A stretch of 40,062 nucleotides of DNA from DASYTH01 sp035762905 (GCF_035762905.1 NZ_DASUCC010000125.1:1-40062), one strand, 5' to 3'. Positions 7,587-17,165 are shown, counted from the first letter of the stretch. A program made the numbers and translations. Notes: generated by a model not told the origin, from the letters alone.

Positions 7587-9572
7587 ATGTTCGACAGTGT
7601 TCTGATCGCCAACCGGGGCGAGATCGCGGTCCGCGTCATCACGACCCTGCGGCGCCTCGGCGTCCGGGCCGTCGCGGTGTACAGCGACGCCGACGCGGAC
7701 GCCCGGCACGTGCGGGAGGCGGACGAGGCCGTGCACATCGGCCCGGCGGCCGCCCGGGAGAGCTACCTGTCCATCGATCGGATCATCGCCGCGGCGCACC
7801 GCACCGGCGCGCAGGCGATCCATCCCGGGTACGGGTTCCTCGCCGAGAACGCGGAGTTCGCCAGGGCCTGTACGGCTGCCGGTCTGGTGTTCATCGGTCC
7901 GCCGGCCGAGGCGATCGAGGCGATGGGCGACAAGATCCGCGCCAAGCTGACCGTCGCCGCGGCCGGGGTTCCCGTGGTACCAGGGCGAACCGCGCCCGGA
8001 CTGTCCGATGAGGACATCGCGGCGGCGGTGACCGAGATCGGCTTTCCGGCGCTGCTCAAGCCGTCCGCCGGCGGCGGTGGCAAGGGCATGCGGCTGGTCA
8101 CCAGCGCCGCCGAGGTGCGGCCGGCCATCGAGTCGGCCCGGCGCGAGGCGTTGAGCTCGTTCGGCGACGACACCCTGCTCGTGGAGCGGTTCGTGGCCCG
8201 GCCCAGGCACATCGAGATCCAGGTGGTGGCCGACGGGCACGGCAACGTGCTGCACCTCGGCGAGCGCGAGTGCAGCCTGCAGCGCCGGCACCAGAAGATC
8301 ATCGAGGAGTCCCCGTCGCCGCTGCTGACCGCCGAGATCCGGGACCGGATGGGCGCGGCCGCGGTGGAGGCGGCCCGCTCGGTCGGCTACCAGGGCGTCG
8401 GCACGGTCGAGTTCATCGTCTCCGCCGAGGCGCCGGACGAGTTCTTCTTCATGGAGATGAACACCCGGCTGCAGGTCGAGCACCCGGTGACCGAGGAGGT
8501 GACCGGCGTCGACCTGGTCGCCGTCCAACTGCGGGTCGCCGCCGGTGAGCCGCTCGGCTGGCGGCAGGGCGAGATCGGGCTCACCGGGCACGCGATCGAG
8601 GCCCGGGTCTACGCCGAGGACCCGAGCCGGGACTTCCTGCCCACCGGTGGCACCGTGCTGCTGCTCGACGAGCCGCGCGGGCCGGGGGTGCGGGTCGATT
8701 CCGGCCTGCGGACCGGTGCGCGGGTCGGCTCGGACTACGACCCGATGCTGGCCAAGGTGATCGCGCACGGGGCGAACCGGGCCGAGGCGATCGCCGCGCT
8801 GGACCGGGCGCTCGGCGACACCGTCGTGCTCGGGGTGGGCACCAACGTGGCGTTTCTGCGGGCGTTGCTGCGCGACGAGGACGTGCGGGCCGGCGCGCTG
8901 GACACGCAGCTGGTGGAGCGGCGGCTGGCCGATCTGACTCGGGTGACGCCGGTTCCGGACGAGGTGTTCGCCGCCGCCGCGCTGGACGAGCTGTTGCTGC
9001 TGCGCCCGGCGGGACCGGTGGTCGACCCGTGGGACGTGCCAAACGGGTGGCGGATCGCCGGGGTGTCCGGCACCGCGTTCCGGCTGGACTGCGGCGACCG
9101 GCAGGTCACCGTGCGGGTGGCCGGCGGACCGGAGGCTGCGATGGTCAGCGTGGACGGCGCCGACCCGGTCCCGGCCGCGGCCCGAACCGAAGGAGCCGAC
9201 CTGGTGCTGACCTACGCCGGCCGGGTCAGCACGTTCCGGCGCGCCCTGGACGAGGCGAGCGGAACCCTGTGGCTGGCCGCCGGCGGGCACGCCTGGGCGG
9301 TGGCCGAGCACTCGATGCTGGAGGGTGGCCCGTCCCATGTGGACGGTTCCGGACCGCTGACCAGCCCGATGCCCGGCACCGTGCTCGTGGTGAAGGCGGC
9401 GGTCGGGGACCGGGTGAGCGCTGGGACCCCGCTGCTGATCGTCGAGGCGATGAAGATGGAGCACACCGTCTCCGCACCGGTGGACGGTGTGCTCACCGAA
9501 CTGAATGTTCAAGCGGGCCAACAGGTCGCGCTGAATCAACCGCTGGCCGTGGTGACCCCAGAGGAGCAGTGA
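7587..9572 (+). CDS. accA1: Methylcrotonoyl-CoA carboxylase, biotin carboxylase/BCCP (alpha) subunit
   Basis: A 661-residue alpha subunit carrying biotin carboxylase and the biotin carrier domain. The N-terminal domain begins FDSVLIANRGEIAVRVI, and the ATP-grasp glycine loop KPSAGGGGKGM lies at about residues 158-168. HLGERECSLQRRHQKIIEE and MNTRLQVEHPVTEEVTG form the active site. The C-terminal biotinyl domain carries EAMKMEHT with Lys623 as the biotin site. It works with AccD1 in leucine catabolism, with fadE19 completing the operon. The stop codon overlaps the start of fadE19 by one base (TGATG). Confidence 0.94.
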   Translation: MFDSVLIANRGEIAVRVITTLRRLGVRAVAVYSDADADARHVREADEAVHIGPAAARESYLSIDRIIAAAHRTGAQAIHPGYGFLAENAEFARACTAAGLVFIGPPAEAIEAMGDKIRAKLTVAAAGVPVVPGRTAPGLSDEDIAAAVTEIGFPALLKPSAGGGGKGMRLVTSAAEVRPAIESARREALSSFGDDTLLVERFVARPRHIEIQVVADGHGNVLHLGERECSLQRRHQKIIEESPSPLLTAEIRDRMGAAAVEAARSVGYQGVGTVEFIVSAEAPDEFFFMEMNTRLQVEHPVTEEVTGVDLVAVQLRVAAGEPLGWRQGEIGLTGHAIEARVYAEDPSRDFLPTGGTVLLLDEPRGPGVRVDSGLRTGARVGSDYDPMLAKVIAHGANRAEAIAALDRALGDTVVLGVGTNVAFLRALLRDEDVRAGALDTQLVERRLADLTRVTPVPDEVFAAAALDELLLLRPAGPVVDPWDVPNGWRIAGVSGTAFRLDCGDRQVTVRVAGGPEAAMVSVDGADPVPAAARTEGADLVLTYAGRVSTFRRALDEASGTLWLAAGGHAWAVAEHSMLEGGPSHVDGSGPLTSPMPGTVLVVKAAVGDRVSAGTPLLIVEAMKMEHTVSAPVDGVLTELNVQAGQQVALNQPLAVVTPEEQ

Positions 9573-10726
9573 TGATGGACTTCCGGTTGACCGAGGAGCA
9601 CGAGGCGCTCCGCAAGACCGTGCAGGAGTTCGCCCGTGAGGAGGTCGCGCCGGTCATCGGCGAGTTCTACGAGCGCGAGGAGTTCCCGTACGAGATCGTG
9701 GCCAAGATGGGCCGGATGGGGCTGTTCGGGCTGCCGTTCCCCGAGGAGCACGGCGGCATGGGCGGCGACTACTTCGCGCTCTGCGTTGCCCTCGAGGAAC
9801 TGGGCCGGGTCGACTCGTCGGTGGCGATCACCCTGGAAGCCGGTGTTTCGCTTGGCGCCATGCCGATCTACCGGTTCGGCACCGCCGAGCAGAAGGAACG
9901 CTGGCTGCCGGCGCTGTGCGCGGGCGAGGCGCTCGGGGCGTTCGGCCTGACCGAACCGGGCGGTGGCTCGGACGCGGGCGCCACGATGACCACCGCGCGC
10001 CGGGACGGCGACGATTGGGTGATCAACGGCTCGAAGGCGTTCATCACCAACTCCGGCACCGACATCACCGCGCTGGTCACGGTCACCGCGGTGACCGGCA
10101 CCGAACCGGGCGGGCACAAGGAGATCTCGTCGATCCTGGTTCCGGCCGGCACGCCCGGCTTCACGGTCTCCAAGAAGTACTCGAAGGTGGGCTGGAACGC
10201 CTCGGACACCCGGGAGCTGTCCTTCGCCGACTGCCGCGTGCCGGTGGCCAACCTGGTCGGGACTCAGGGCAGGGGCTACGCGCAGTTCCTGTCCATTCTG
10301 GACGAAGGCCGGGTCGCGATCGCCGCGCTGGCCGTGGGTCTGGCGCAGGGCTGCGTCGACGAGTGCCTGCGCTACGTGCACGAGCGCTCCGCCTTCGGCA
10401 AAACCATCGGCTCCTACCAGGCCATCCAGTTCAAGCTCGCCGACATGGAGGCGCGGGTGCACACCGCCCGGCTGGCCTGGTACGCCGCCGCCACCAAGCT
10501 GGTCCGCGGCGAGCCGTTCAAGCGCGAGGCCGCCATCGCCAAGCTGGTCGCCTCCAACGCCGCCATGGACAACGCCCGCGAGGCCACCCAGATCTTCGGC
10601 GGCTACGGCTTCATGAACGAGTTCCCGGTCGGCCGCTTCTACCGGGACGCCAAGATCCTCGAGATCGGCGAGGGCACCAGCGAGGTTCAGCGGATGCTCA
10701 TCGCCCGCGAGCTCGGCCTGCGCTGA
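9572..10726 (+). CDS. fadE19: Acyl-CoA dehydrogenase, FadE19-like
   Basis: FAD-dependent acyl-CoA dehydrogenase of 384 residues, introducing the 2,3 double bond in a short branched acyl-CoA, probably of the leucine or other branched-chain pathway. The signature FGLTEPGGGSDAGA lies at about residues 124-137. The C-terminal KILEIGEGTSEVQRMLIAREL places the catalytic base at Glu367, the position used by SCAD/MCAD. Classical isovaleryl-CoA dehydrogenases carry a non-acidic residue there, so the exact substrate is uncertain. ATG 9572 overlaps the accA1 stop and has GAGGAG upstream; the next codon is also ATG. The order accD1-accA1-fadE19 is the same as in Mycobacterium tuberculosis. Confidence 0.9.
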   Translation: MMDFRLTEEHEALRKTVQEFAREEVAPVIGEFYEREEFPYEIVAKMGRMGLFGLPFPEEHGGMGGDYFALCVALEELGRVDSSVAITLEAGVSLGAMPIYRFGTAEQKERWLPALCAGEALGAFGLTEPGGGSDAGATMTTARRDGDDWVINGSKAFITNSGTDITALVTVTAVTGTEPGGHKEISSILVPAGTPGFTVSKKYSKVGWNASDTRELSFADCRVPVANLVGTQGRGYAQFLSILDEGRVAIAALAVGLAQGCVDECLRYVHERSAFGKTIGSYQAIQFKLADMEARVHTARLAWYAAATKLVRGEPFKREAAIAKLVASNAAMDNAREATQIFGGYGFMNEFPVGRFYRDAKILEIGEGTSEVQRMLIARELGLR

Positions 10727-10817
10727 GGCGCAAGAAACCCGCAGATCGGACCTGCCGGAGCCGGGGTGGTCCACCGTAGGATTGCCGCCGCCCTGCCCTT
10801 CGGCTGCGGAGGTTCGC

Positions 10818-12701
10818 ATGCGCCGGCTGCTCGTGCTCCTGTCCACCGCCGTGATCACGATCAGTGTGGCGTCGCCGGGCGCGGCGGCGGCCGACCGCAG
10901 GCGGGACGACCGGCCGACGCCCCCGCCCTGGCTGCTGGTCCAGGACGGGGTGACCCAGCCGCAGTTCTCGCTGGCCAACGCGATCGAGGAGACGCTGTTC
11001 GTCCAGACGAGCGTCGACTCGGACCTCGACGGGCGGCTGGACCGGGTGCGGATCCGGCTGTCCCGGCCGGGCGAGACCCGCACCCAGGGCATCAAGGTGC
11101 CGGTGATCTTCGAGCACAGCCCGTACCGGTTCGGCACCAACGGCGCGCCCAACCACAACGTGGACTACGACGTGCTGCCGCAGGAGTCGATCCAGCCGCG
11201 CCGGGAGGGCGCCGACGTCCGGGCCGCGGGCGCGCAACCGAGACCGTTACCGGACCTGCCGGGCGGGCTGGACAACTTCTGGGTGCCGCGCGGCTACGCG
11301 GTGGTGCTCGGCGAGAGCATCGGCACCGCGTTCTCCGACGGCTGCCCGACGATCGGTGACATGAAGGAGACGCTGGGCACCAAGGCGATCATCGACTGGC
11401 TGAACGGTCGGGCCCCGGCCTGGACCGCGGCCGGCGAGCCGGTGGCCGCCGACTGGACCACCGGCGACGTGGGCATGAGCGGCGTGTCCTACAACGGAAC
11501 GCTGCCGAACATGGTCGCCACCACCGGGGTCGAGGGGTTGCGCACCATCGTCCCGATCTCGGCGATCTCCAGCTGGTACGACTACTACCGGGCGAACGGC
11601 CTGGTCCGGGCGCCGCACTCCGGAGACTCCGGCTTCGGTGTCAACGAGTTCCAGGGCGAGGACCTGGACGTGCTGGCGATCTTCACCCAGGGTGAGTCCC
11701 GGTTCGAGAAGTGCCGGCACATCACCGATCAACTGCTCCAGTTCCAGGACCGGATCACCGGCGACTACAGCGCCTACTGGCACGAGCGGGACTACCTGCA
11801 CCGCGCCAAGGGCGTCAAGGCCAGCGTGTTAGTGGTGCACGGTCTCGAGGACTACAACGTGATGACCAAGTCGTTCGCGGCCTGGTGGAGCCAACTCGAG
11901 CGCAACCGGGTGCCGCGCAAGATCTGGCTGCACAACGGCGGGCACGGCGGTCCGGGAGGCCCGTCCGACTACCAGCGCACCCTCAACCGGTGGATGGACT
12001 ACTGGCTGTTCGGCGTGAACAACGGGATCATGACCGATCCGCGCGCGGACATCCAGCGGCCGGACGGCACCTACCAGAAGTTCGCCGACTGGCCGGCCCC
12101 CGGGACCCGGGACACCACGCTGCACCTGGCCGCCCCCAACGCGACCCAGCCCGGCACGCTGTCCAGCCGGGAGCAGTCCGGCGGTCCCAAGCCGCGGCAG
12201 AGCTTCGTCGACCGCGGCCGCGAGTTGGACACCGACGTGGCCCTGCTGCCCAACCCGGACACCGCCAACCCGAACCGCCTGGTGTACGTCTCGCCGCCGC
12301 TGGCCCGGTCCGCGCAGCTGTCCGGAACCCCCACGGTGTCGCTGCGCGCGTCGGTGAACAACCGCTACGCCGCCAACCTCACCGCGGTCCTGGTCGACTA
12401 CGGCCCGGCCGGCAGTGCCGACGCGCCGGTGATGGTCACCCGTGGCTGGATGGACGTGCAGAACCGCCGTTCCGTCGACCGCAGCGCGCCGATCCAGCAG
12501 GGCGCCGAGTACACCTTCGACTTCGACCTGCAGGCCGACGACTACGTCTTCCCGGCCGGTCACCGGATCGGTTTGGTGGTCGTGTCCACCGACATGCACT
12601 ACACGCTGCGTCCGCTGCCGGGCACCGAGCTGACCGTGCACCCCGCCCGCAGCCAGATCTCCCTGCCCCTGGTCGGTGGTCGCCAGGGCCTTGGGGTGTA
12701 A
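10818..12701 (+). CDS. Secreted X-Pro dipeptidyl-peptidase (S15)/CocE-family hydrolase
   Basis: Secreted alpha/beta-hydrolase of 627 residues. The N-terminus is a signal peptide (RRLLVLLSTAVITISVASPGAAAA). The catalytic domain has Ser224 in GMSGVSYNGT, Asp345 in VVHGLEDYNV and His376 in NGGHGGP, the triad order of the X-Pro dipeptidyl-peptidase/CocE group. The C-terminal third (about 440-620) is the jelly-roll domain of that family (PTVSLRASV, VFPAGHRIGLVV). Long extracellular actinomycete members are usually annotated as Xaa-Pro dipeptidyl-peptidases; cocaine-esterase-like activity is the alternative. GGAGG precedes the ATG at 10818; an earlier in-frame ATG at 10782 would put a non-signal stretch in front. 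It may be transcribed independently of the accD1 operon, 91 bp upstream. Confidence 0.88.
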   Translation: MRRLLVLLSTAVITISVASPGAAAADRRRDDRPTPPPWLLVQDGVTQPQFSLANAIEETLFVQTSVDSDLDGRLDRVRIRLSRPGETRTQGIKVPVIFEHSPYRFGTNGAPNHNVDYDVLPQESIQPRREGADVRAAGAQPRPLPDLPGGLDNFWVPRGYAVVLGESIGTAFSDGCPTIGDMKETLGTKAIIDWLNGRAPAWTAAGEPVAADWTTGDVGMSGVSYNGTLPNMVATTGVEGLRTIVPISAISSWYDYYRANGLVRAPHSGDSGFGVNEFQGEDLDVLAIFTQGESRFEKCRHITDQLLQFQDRITGDYSAYWHERDYLHRAKGVKASVLVVHGLEDYNVMTKSFAAWWSQLERNRVPRKIWLHNGGHGGPGGPSDYQRTLNRWMDYWLFGVNNGIMTDPRADIQRPDGTYQKFADWPAPGTRDTTLHLAAPNATQPGTLSSREQSGGPKPRQSFVDRGRELDTDVALLPNPDTANPNRLVYVSPPLARSAQLSGTPTVSLRASVNNRYAANLTAVLVDYGPAGSADAPVMVTRGWMDVQNRRSVDRSAPIQQGAEYTFDFDLQADDYVFPAGHRIGLVVVSTDMHYTLRPLPGTELTVHPARSQISLPLVGGRQGLGV

Positions 12702-12745
12702 AGCCGGTTGAACGGATCGGTGGGGCACCGCTACGCTGCGTCGCC

Positions 12746-13579
12746 ATGCTGATCCGGCGCCGTGTCGCTCTGTTGCTGTCCGTCCTGGTCCTGGTGACCG
12801 GGCTGGCCGTTCCGGCGGCGGCCGAGGTGCCGCGGACGCCGGGCGAATGTGCGGCGGCGCTCGACTGCACGGCGGCCGACATCGACCTGATGACGATGGC
12901 GCAGCGGCTGGAGTTCGTGCGGGCCATGCAGTCCGGGCCGGCCGCCGGGCTCGGCGCGCACGACCGGTGGCGCAACATCGAGGGCGTGATCAGCTTCTTC
13001 CGGGATCACGGGTTGGGGCCGTCCGGGAGCTGGGTGTCCTATGTGGATGCCGGAATTCTGGAGGGGATCGAGCGCGGGATCGCGATCGCGCTCGGCCGGT
13101 CGTCCGACGGGTTCGGCAACCCCGGCTCGGCCCGCTGGGCCGGCTACCTGACCAGACTCTCCCGCGGCGAGCTGACCGTCCGCTCGGTGCACGACCGGGC
13201 GTGGAGCGACGCGGAGCAGGCGTCCACCGAGCACGGTGTCGCCCTGGCCGCCGCGCACGGCCAGTTCGCCACCCCGGTCGAGCAGCGGTTCTTCCAGTTC
13301 TCCGAGCTGTACCGGTGGTCGCTGCGCAACCGGCCGTTCGCGCTGGACCTGCTGGCCGTCTACGGCGTGCTGATCCACCCGCAGCTGTTCGGCCAGCGCG
13401 TGCCGTTCTACGACTGGTTCACCGACGTCCGCGAGTCCGCGCCGTCCTACAAGGGCTGCGAGATCGGCTACGGGTTCGCCCAGCTGCACCCGATCGCCGG
13501 CGTGTTCGGCATCGCCGGACTGTTCCTGGCGTACGTGTCAGAACTTTTCGAGGAGTACCGGACGGCCACCTCCGGTTAG
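12746..13579 (+). CDS. Secreted protein of unknown function
   Basis: A 277-residue protein with a clear signal peptide (LIRRRVALLLSVLVLVTGLAVPAAAE, cleavage near residue 26). The mature part has cysteines in ECAAALDCTAAD and one in YKGCEIGYGF, and a hydrophobic segment near the C-terminus (IAGVFGIAGLFLAYVSELF) that could anchor it or pack in a fold. I do not recognise the family. The start ATG has no Shine-Dalgarno sequence, but TACGCT lies 8 bp before it, so a leaderless message is possible. It follows the S15-type peptidase by 44 bp and precedes tmsA by 11 bp, so it may belong to the tms transcription unit. Confidence 0.75.
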   Translation: MLIRRRVALLLSVLVLVTGLAVPAAAEVPRTPGECAAALDCTAADIDLMTMAQRLEFVRAMQSGPAAGLGAHDRWRNIEGVISFFRDHGLGPSGSWVSYVDAGILEGIERGIAIALGRSSDGFGNPGSARWAGYLTRLSRGELTVRSVHDRAWSDAEQASTEHGVALAAAHGQFATPVEQRFFQFSELYRWSLRNRPFALDLLAVYGVLIHPQLFGQRVPFYDWFTDVRESAPSYKGCEIGYGFAQLHPIAGVFGIAGLFLAYVSELFEEYRTATSG

Positions 13580-13590
13580 CATCGGAGGTC

Positions 13591-14949
13591 ATGCGGGTAA
13601 AGCACGACCGGGCCGTCGACGCGCTGCGCGCGCAGCTGGCGGCCCAGCCGGACGGTGCGCCGATCCGGCTGGCCAAACCGACCACCAACCTGTTCCGGTT
13701 CCGCGAGCCGCCCGGCCGGACCGCGTTGGACGTCAGCGCGTTCGGCGACGTGCTGAACGTGGACCTGCCGTCTCGAACCGCCGACGTCGGCGGCATGACC
13801 ACCTACGAGCGGCTGGTGGACGCCACGCTGCCGTACGGCCTGATGCCGCTGGTCGTGCCCCAGCTCAAGACCATCACCCTCGGTGGGGCGGTGGCCGGGC
13901 TGGGCATCGAGTCGACCTCGTTCCGTAACGGCATGCCACACGAGTCCGTGCTGGAGATGGAGATCCTCACCGGCGCCGGGGACGTGGTGCTGGCCCGGCC
14001 GGACAACGAGCACCGCGATCTGTTCTACGGCTTTCCGAACTCCTACGGCACGCTCGGTTACGCGCTGCGGTTGCGGATCGAGCTGGAGCTGATCCGGCCG
14101 ACCGTTGCGCTGCGGCACGTCCGGTTCACCGACGAGGCGGCCTGCGCCGCGGCGATCGCCGAGATCTGCGCGAGCCGGGAGTACGACGGCACGGCCGTGG
14201 ACTTCATCGACGGCACGGTGTTCTCGGCCGGGGAGCTCTACCTCACGCTCGGTGTGCGCGCTGCCGACACATCCGAATTGTCCGATTACACCGGCCGGCG
14301 GATCTACTACCGATCCATCCGGGACCGCGACACCGACCGGCTGTCCACACAGGACTATCTGTGGCGGTGGGACACCGACTGGTTCTGGTGCTCCGAGGCG
14401 CTCGGCGTGCAGCACCCGGTGGTCCGCCGGTTGTGGCCCAAGCGCTACCTGCGCTCCGACGTGTACCGGCGGCTGGTCGCGCTGGACCGGCGCTACCGGC
14501 TGTCCGCCCGGCTGGACGGGCTGCGCGGGCAGCCCGAGCGCGAGCCGGTCATCCAGGACGTGGAGATCCCGGTGGACCGGCTCGTCGAGTTCCTGGACTT
14601 CTTCCACGAGCGGATCGGGATCAGTCCGGTGTGGCTGTGCCCGGTCCGGCTGCGCGGGGACCACACCTGGCCGCTGTACCCGATGGACCCGGCGAGGCTG
14701 TACGTCAACGTCGGGTTCTGGGCGACCGTCCCACTCGAACCCGGTGCCGGCGATGGTACGCACAACCGGTTGATCGAGCGTAAAGTCATCGAACTGGATG
14801 GCCACAAGTCGCTGTATTCCACTTCATACTTCGATGAGGACGAGTTCTGGGAGTTGTACAACGGAACGAGCTACCGGGAGCTGAAACGGAGCTACGACCC
14901 AGCCGGTCGGCTGCCCGATCTCTACGACAAATGTGTGCGGACGCGGTAG
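13591..14949 (+). CDS. tmsA: FAD-dependent reductase for 10-methyl fatty acid synthesis (TmsA/BfaA-like)
   Basis: A 452-residue FAD-binding oxidoreductase of the vanillyl-alcohol-oxidase fold (FAD_binding_4 type). The flavin-binding region includes LVVPQLKTITLGGAVAGLGI and ESTSFRNGMPHE, followed by FYGFPNSYGTLGYALRL. In the TmsA/BfaA family this enzyme reduces the 10-methylene intermediate, made by the partner methyltransferase on oleoyl phospholipids, to the 10-methyl group of tuberculostearic acid. Its Mycobacterium tuberculosis counterpart pair is Rv3719-Rv3720. The methyltransferase gene follows after 19 bp, which strongly supports the assignment. GGAGG precedes the ATG by 3 bp. Confidence 0.85.
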   Translation: MRVKHDRAVDALRAQLAAQPDGAPIRLAKPTTNLFRFREPPGRTALDVSAFGDVLNVDLPSRTADVGGMTTYERLVDATLPYGLMPLVVPQLKTITLGGAVAGLGIESTSFRNGMPHESVLEMEILTGAGDVVLARPDNEHRDLFYGFPNSYGTLGYALRLRIELELIRPTVALRHVRFTDEAACAAAIAEICASREYDGTAVDFIDGTVFSAGELYLTLGVRAADTSELSDYTGRRIYYRSIRDRDTDRLSTQDYLWRWDTDWFWCSEALGVQHPVVRRLWPKRYLRSDVYRRLVALDRRYRLSARLDGLRGQPEREPVIQDVEIPVDRLVEFLDFFHERIGISPVWLCPVRLRGDHTWPLYPMDPARLYVNVGFWATVPLEPGAGDGTHNRLIERKVIELDGHKSLYSTSYFDEDEFWELYNGTSYRELKRSYDPAGRLPDLYDKCVRTR

Positions 14950-14968
14950 CGAGAAGGGAGTGGTCCTC

Positions 14969-16192
14969 GTGCCCATCGCCGAGGAACTGCAGCACGTCAT
15001 CGGCTTGAACTCAGACATCGGACTGTCCGCCTACGACGGCAGCCGGTCCGGCCGCCCGGACGCACCGGTCCGGGTGGAGCTGCGCTCACCGCTGGCACTG
15101 TCCTACCTGGCCTCGGCGCCGGGCGAACTGGGTCTGGCCCGGGCCTACATCAGCGGTGCGCTCGAGGTGCACGGCGACATGTACACGATGCTGTCCGGCT
15201 TCGCCGACCTGGACTTCAACCTGGCCCGGATGCCCCGCGAGCTGCTCGCCCGGATGGTGGCGGCGCGGCTGTGGTGGCCGGTGCGCCGCCCGCCGCAGGA
15301 GGCCCGGTTGCAGGGCCGCCGGCATTCGCCGGCCCGGGACGCGAGCGCGATCTCGCACCACTACGACGTGTCCAACCGGTTCTACGAATGGGTGCTCGGA
15401 CCGTCGATGGCCTACACCTGCGCGGTCTACCGGTCCGAGCGGGACACGCTCGAGGACGCCCAGTACGAGAAGTTCGACCTGGTCGCCCGCAAACTGGGGC
15501 TGCGGCCGGGAATGCGGCTGCTGGACGTCGGGTGCGGCTGGGGCGGCATGGTCATCCACGCCGCCAAGCACTACGGCGTGCAGGCGCTCGGCGTGACCCT
15601 GTCCCGCAACCAGGCCCAGTGGGCGCAGAAGGCGATCGCCGAGGCCGGGCTCGGCGACGTGGCCGAGGTACGGCACGGCGACTACCGCGAGATCGCGGAG
15701 TCGGGGTTCGACGCGATCAGCTCGATCGGCCTCACCGAGCACATCGGCGCGAAGAACCTGCCCGGCTACTTCCAGTCACTGCACGACAAGCTCCGCCCGG
15801 GCGCGCGGTTGCTGAACCACTGCATCACCCGGCCGGACAACTGGGTCGGCTCCCGGACCGGGGAGTTCATCAACCGGTACGTGTTCCCCGACGGCGAGTT
15901 GGAGAGCCCGGGTCAGATCGTGTCGGCCATGCACGACAACGGCTTCGAGGTGCGGCACGAGGAGAACCTGCGCGAGCACTACGCCCTGACCCTGACCGCG
16001 TGGTGCGCCAACCTGGACGCCAACTGGACGGCCGCGGTCGAGGAGGTGGGCCCGGGGCGGGCCCGGGTCTGGCGCCTCTACATGGCCGGTTCGCGGCTCG
16101 GCTTCGACCGCAACACCGTGCAGCTGCACCAGGTGCTCGGGGTCCGGCTGGACGGCACGCGGTCGCACATGCCGCTGCGCCCGGAGTGGTAG
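14969..16192 (+). CDS. tmsB: Fatty-acid methyltransferase, cyclopropane-synthase family (TmsB/BfaB-like)
   Basis: SAM-dependent methyltransferase of the cyclopropane fatty acid synthase family, about 407 residues. It should transfer a methyl group to the double bond of oleoyl lipids to give the 10-methylene acyl chain that TmsA reduces. The catalytic domain starts at ISHHYDVSNRFYEWVLG. It has the SAM motif LLDVGCGWGGM (about residues 184-194), GVTLSRNQ, and the family stretch ISSIGLTEHIG. YVFPDGELESPGQ and an N-terminal lipid-docking domain are also typical. I chose GTG 14969 because GGGAG lies 8 bp upstream; an in-frame ATG at 14933 would overlap tmsA, and GTG 14960 is a further alternative. 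Confidence 0.88.
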   Translation: MPIAEELQHVIGLNSDIGLSAYDGSRSGRPDAPVRVELRSPLALSYLASAPGELGLARAYISGALEVHGDMYTMLSGFADLDFNLARMPRELLARMVAARLWWPVRRPPQEARLQGRRHSPARDASAISHHYDVSNRFYEWVLGPSMAYTCAVYRSERDTLEDAQYEKFDLVARKLGLRPGMRLLDVGCGWGGMVIHAAKHYGVQALGVTLSRNQAQWAQKAIAEAGLGDVAEVRHGDYREIAESGFDAISSIGLTEHIGAKNLPGYFQSLHDKLRPGARLLNHCITRPDNWVGSRTGEFINRYVFPDGELESPGQIVSAMHDNGFEVRHEENLREHYALTLTAWCANLDANWTAAVEEVGPGRARVWRLYMAGSRLGFDRNTVQLHQVLGVRLDGTRSHMPLRPEW

Positions 16193-16198
16193 GCCCGG

Positions 16199-17011
16199 TC
16201 AGGACTTGCGGGCGACGGCGGCCAGGTTCAGCGAGCGCTCCGGGTTCTCGCCGACGTCCTCCGGGGAGTCGGGCCGCCACATCGGGGTCCAGACCAGCCC
16301 GGGCTCCAGCAGTTCGAGGCCGCTCATGAAGGCGAGGATCTCCTCCCGGCTGCGGCCGACGCCCGGGTTGGTGGTCCGCCGGTAGGCGTTGGCGGCCTCG
16401 GCGGGGTCCTGCTCGAAGCCCTCGGTGGTGCCGTGCGAGAAGACGAAGTAGCTGCCCGGCGCCATGACCTTGAGGTAGCGGGCCACGGCCGAGGCCGGGT
16501 CGGAGGCGTCCGGGACGAAGTGCAGCACGGACACGATCAGCAGCGCCATCGGCTCGTCGAAGTCCAGCAGTTGGCGGGCGGACACCGAGTTCAGCACGGT
16601 GTCGGCGTCGCACAGATCGGCCTGCAGGATCGCCGCGTTCGGGACGTCCTCGAGCATCAGCTCACTGTGCGCGACGGCCACCGGCTCGTTGTCGACGTAG
16701 AGCACCCGGCACGCCGGGTCCATGCCCTGCGCGATCTCGTGCACGTTGCCGACCGTCGGGATGCCCGACCCCAGGTCGAGGAACTGACGGATCCCCTTGT
16801 TGACGCAGAACCGCACCGCGCGCCGCAGGAACGCCCGGTTGCGCCGGGCCGCCGTCTCCGCCTCCGGCATGATCTCCAGGAACTTGTCCGCGAACTCCCG
16901 GTCATGCTCGAAGTTGCACGCCCCGCCGAGAAAGTAGTCGTAGATCCGAGCGGCGTTCGGGCGATCGAGGTCGATGTTCTGCGGCGCCCAGGACGGCCGT
17001 TCTGCTGTCAT
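16199..17011 (-). CDS. SAM-dependent methyltransferase, DUF574 family
   Basis: A 270-residue protein of the actinomycete S-adenosyl methyltransferase family PF04672 (DUF574). The family opening NIDLDRPNAARIYDYFLGG is followed by CNFEHDREFADKF, the SAM-binding LDLGSGIPTVGNVHE, VLYVDNEPVAVAHSE and LLIVSVLHFVPD. Members are often multicopy in Pseudonocardiales and Streptomyces; substrates are generally unknown. ATG 17011 has AGGA 8 bp upstream; an in-frame ATG at 17032 is an alternative. Its stop lies 6 bp from the tmsB stop on the opposite strand, with no room for a terminator between them. No functional link to the neighbours is evident. Confidence 0.85.
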   Translation of the reverse strand: MTAERPSWAPQNIDLDRPNAARIYDYFLGGACNFEHDREFADKFLEIMPEAETAARRNRAFLRRAVRFCVNKGIRQFLDLGSGIPTVGNVHEIAQGMDPACRVLYVDNEPVAVAHSELMLEDVPNAAILQADLCDADTVLNSVSARQLLDFDEPMALLIVSVLHFVPDASDPASAVARYLKVMAPGSYFVFSHGTTEGFEQDPAEAANAYRRTTNPGVGRSREEILAFMSGLELLEPGLVWTPMWRPDSPEDVGENPERSLNLAAVARKS

Positions 17012-17165
17012 GGACTCGATCCTATCCAGCATCTCACCACCCGAACACCACCGACCGCGCTCGGTAGATGAATCGATCCAGGACGCGGTGACGAGGACGC
17101 CCGACCAGGGGTCGGCTCCCGGCCGGGCATCGCGGGTGCTCGAGTTCGCCGGTGTTCGGCCGAGG

